Assembly (NCBI GenBank): GCA_965371445.1
Contig: CBDUYN010000201.1
Coordinates: 1 to 18,111, forward strand
Origin: DASWIG01 sp965371445
GTDB taxonomy: Bacteria; Acidobacteriota; Thermoanaerobaculia; Multivoradales; J023
DNA length: 18,111 nucleotides
Direction of reading: 5' to 3'
Position numbers and translations under genes: made by a program. The notes under the pieces are model-generated. The model was not told the origin of the DNA, ran no database searches, and worked only from the letters and a program-made list of their open reading frames with translations. Within the stretch, counting starts at the first letter, position 1; each line of letters opens with the position of its first letter. Below, piece by piece: positions 16,303 to 18,111 of the stretch.

Positions 16303-17000
16303 CAGAAGCTGAATCCGACTTCACCTTCCCTACAGCGGGTCGCTTGTGTCTCACTCCCCGCCTTCCCGAACGGCTAGGCTTTTGACCTGCACTCCGTCCA
16401 TCGGTACTACGTTCCGTTACGACTTCCAACATTCCATCCCCTGGGCTTCGGCGTATTGCCTCGCCTTCCGGTAGCTCTCAGTCGCTCTTTCTTTGCTCTC
16501 GACAGGGGCAGACGACTTCCCTGCTGTCGAGCCTGGGACATTTATAACCCGGCTCCCGTTCGGCCGACTTGCTTTGAGGAGAGTGTTGGATCTCCCGAGT
16601 TCCCAGGTTCTCCCTGTAGAGACATGCCGTGTTCTCAGACCCGGGCGGTATCCTCGCCGCACCGCCGCGAGCGAACGAGGATTGCTGCCTTCCGCTGAAT
16701 GCAAAGCGTCGGCTTTCCCCTTCTGCCGAAGCATCGGGGTTATCCTAGTGTCCGCAACTATACAAATTTCGGGGCTCAACGTACGGCCTGCCTCCTCGTT
16801 CCCCCTGGCTCCGCACCCTGGATTACCCCAGACGCACGCAGGGTCCCCTACCGACTTGCCGGCGGGCATTGGTCGGATGAGACTTCCTCCCGAGCTGTCT
16901 CGGTCGGTCACCCACTGAAGAACATTAACCAGGTTCACTTCAACACCTATCTATGTAAAAGTGCCTGAAGATCCCAAAGTTCTCGGCTTTGTCTCGGCAC
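16303..17000 (-). ncRNA. Probable 5' ribozyme half (domains I-III) of a degraded group II intron
   Basis: No credible protein is encoded in these ~700 bases; the 173-residue minus-strand frame (16417-16938) is rich in Gly/Arg/Ser turns and reads like structured RNA. The minus strand begins GTGCCGAG (ending at 17000), close to the GUGYG start of group II introns. It contains stretches I recall from domain I of bacterial group II introns, such as CAGTGGGTGACCGACCGAG and GCCGGCAAGTCGGTAGGGGA. The preceding exon ends TTCTC; GAGAA at 16632-16636 and 16608-16612 (minus strand) could pair with it as EBS1. About 700 bases before an ORF is the usual length. The next ORF has an RT-like leader but encodes patatin. 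I find no domain V motif downstream to 13515, so splicing is unlikely. Recognition is from memory. Confidence 0.55.
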
Positions 17001-17028
17001 GAGAATCTGATTGTTATGCGCCATGTGG

Positions 17029-18009
17029 TTATCCTTTATCAAATTTCTTCTGGATCTCGTGACAATAAGCGATCTCCCAATTCTTCCCTCGTTTAATGTC
17101 CGAGATGCTTAGCATCTCGTGAGAAATCGCCACCGCCAACTTGCTTGCGATCAGGATCGAGCCAACCATTGATGCGACGCTCTCACCGAGCGCGGCCATG
17201 CTTAGGGTCGCGCCCGATCCTACTGCAAGGAACTTAGGATCGAGAACGCTCGATAACACGCCGATCACACTCTTCAGGCCATGCTTCCTAAGAGCATACT
17301 TGTAATCGCTCAACCTTACCTCGATTTCATCTCGAATCTCCTCGGGAGATTTCTTGTCAGAGATGCCTGTGCGGACCCAGTGCAGGAGACGCTTGAGCTT
17401 TATGCGATTATCTGTATCGGCACGAAACTCTGCGACTTGCTGCCATTCGAGGTCGGCCTCGGAAATGATCGGTATTCCCTCTATTGCAAATATCAACACT
17501 TGTCGCTCCCCTGATGCGAGGTCCGTATTCATGGCCTCCCGGGATCGATATAGAGGTGCGCTATATAGTCCGTGTTCACCGTATATCGCCTTACATATTT
17601 CAGCCGGCATCCATTCCCCGATTCCCATTTTCAGCCACCTCTTATCAATAAGATTCCGAGCATGCGCCCACTGCAAGATTAGATCCCCCATTTCCTTGCT
17701 GCCCGAATACGCTGCGGCGGAGGCGCTGAGGGCCACTTCTAGCGGCGTCGCTCCATAGAACGAAATATCTTTAGGAATTCCGTCTTCCAGCGAGGGTGTC
17801 GACCAAATGCGATCGAAAAAGAGGGCGGCGGTTTTTGGGTTGCTAACGGAGATGGCAAGGTCTTCACCTTTTTGAGGCAGATCGGGTTTACCAAAGCGTT
17901 CTTCTAGAGCGCGGCCCATCGCTAAGACGCCAAGCTTCTCTATATCTTCGGTCTCAGGCTTCGCCTGAATTCCTAGTTTGACAAGAACCTGTGCAAGTTC
18001 GTGGTACAT
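17029..18009 (-). CDS. Conserved-looking hypothetical protein with hydrophobic C-terminal segment
   Basis: This protein is 326 aa. Start is ATG 18009, with AGGA seven bases upstream. I do not recognise the family. Residues ~40-90 contain VSNPKTAALFFDRIWSTP. A central part (~175-250) has the pattern GERQVLIFAIEGIPIISE, then LEWQQVAEFR.D, LKRLLHWV and IEVRLSDYKYALRKHGLKSV; I have a vague memory of similar strings in orphan accessory proteins. Residues ~255-297 form a Gly/Ala/Ser-rich hydrophobic stretch (LSMAALGESVASMVGSILIA) that may be one or two membrane helices or a buried core. No catalytic motif is evident. Codon third positions are often A or T, unlike genes left of 13.5 kb, which suggests recent acquisition. 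The intron-like element begins 28 bases after its stop. Confidence 0.75.
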   Translation of the reverse strand: MYHELAQVLVKLGIQAKPETEDIEKLGVLAMGRALEERFGKPDLPQKGEDLAISVSNPKTAALFFDRIWSTPSLEDGIPKDISFYGATPLEVALSASAAAYSGSKEMGDLILQWAHARNLIDKRWLKMGIGEWMPAEICKAIYGEHGLYSAPLYRSREAMNTDLASGERQVLIFAIEGIPIISEADLEWQQVAEFRADTDNRIKLKRLLHWVRTGISDKKSPEEIRDEIEVRLSDYKYALRKHGLKSVIGVLSSVLDPKFLAVGSGATLSMAALGESVASMVGSILIASKLAVAISHEMLSISDIKRGKNWEIAYCHEIQKKFDKG

Positions 18010-18111
18010 CAGGCTATCCTAGCGGTCGGATGGTTTGCTCTCTCGCTGGTCTGAGGCGATTTGGATAGAAATGCGACGCGCGCACTTTCAGGGTCCGGTG
18101 GTCCATTTGAA
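18010..18111. other. Upstream region of the last gene, cut by the window edge
   Basis: These 102 bases hold the ribosome site of the 326-aa gene (minus strand TAGGATAGCCTG before ATG). I see no other gene, repeat or strong promoter match. Confidence 0.4.

Noticed and set aside
16417..16938. 173-residue minus-strand frame as a protein gene
   Set aside because: No ribosome site and a turn-rich Gly/Arg/Ser composition; similar false frames are common over group II intron domain I.

Overview
The window is GC-rich bacterial chromosome. It fits an Acidobacteriota genome, most likely of the Thermoanaerobaculia type. The best clue is the last ~115 residues of the large secreted protein (ending ITDSSAFATCP, with FRVEVSWRNF and NGHYWVFAAATTNVE), which I recall as a recurrent C-terminal domain of secreted proteins in that clade. 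The lysS-LolC/E-type permease pair and a likely Uma2-type gene fragment agree with this. The assignment rests on memory of families, not on a search.

Backbone, 1-13514. The layout is a small coiled-coil membrane-anchored protein with 33-bp internal repeats (+), rarA (-), a secreted multidomain DUF4091 protein (+), a 332-bp spacer with a possible Uma2 gene start, a two-gene minus operon (GT-C-like membrane protein, then a secreted BNR/sialidase-like propeller), a GAF-GGDEF diguanylate cyclase (+), lysS translationally coupled to a LolC/E-type ABC permease (-), and a small protein with a lipocalin-like or 'cost-of-expression' style beta-rich C-terminal domain (+). Strand alternates at almost every transcription unit, so there are several convergent hairpins and divergent promoter regions. 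Apart from the two operons, the genes look like independent housekeeping, signalling and envelope functions.

Accessory end, 13571-18111. Base composition falls visibly here. On the minus strand, in transcription order, there is an unrecognised 326-aa gene, about 700 bases that resemble the 5' ribozyme half (domains I-III) of a group II intron, and then, where the intron reverse transcriptase should start, a gene for two tandem patatin phospholipase domains. The first ~38 residues of that patatin protein look like the leader of an intron-encoded reverse transcriptase. I find no RT catalytic domain and no domain V. The second patatin domain is broken by a single missing base near 14485; restoring it gives one continuous 910-aa protein.

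Main points for follow-up: the group II intron/patatin chimera, the frameshifted double patatin, and two genes (rarA and the 13-kb plus-strand gene) whose best ribosome-binding sites point to non-AUG starts (ATC and ATT).
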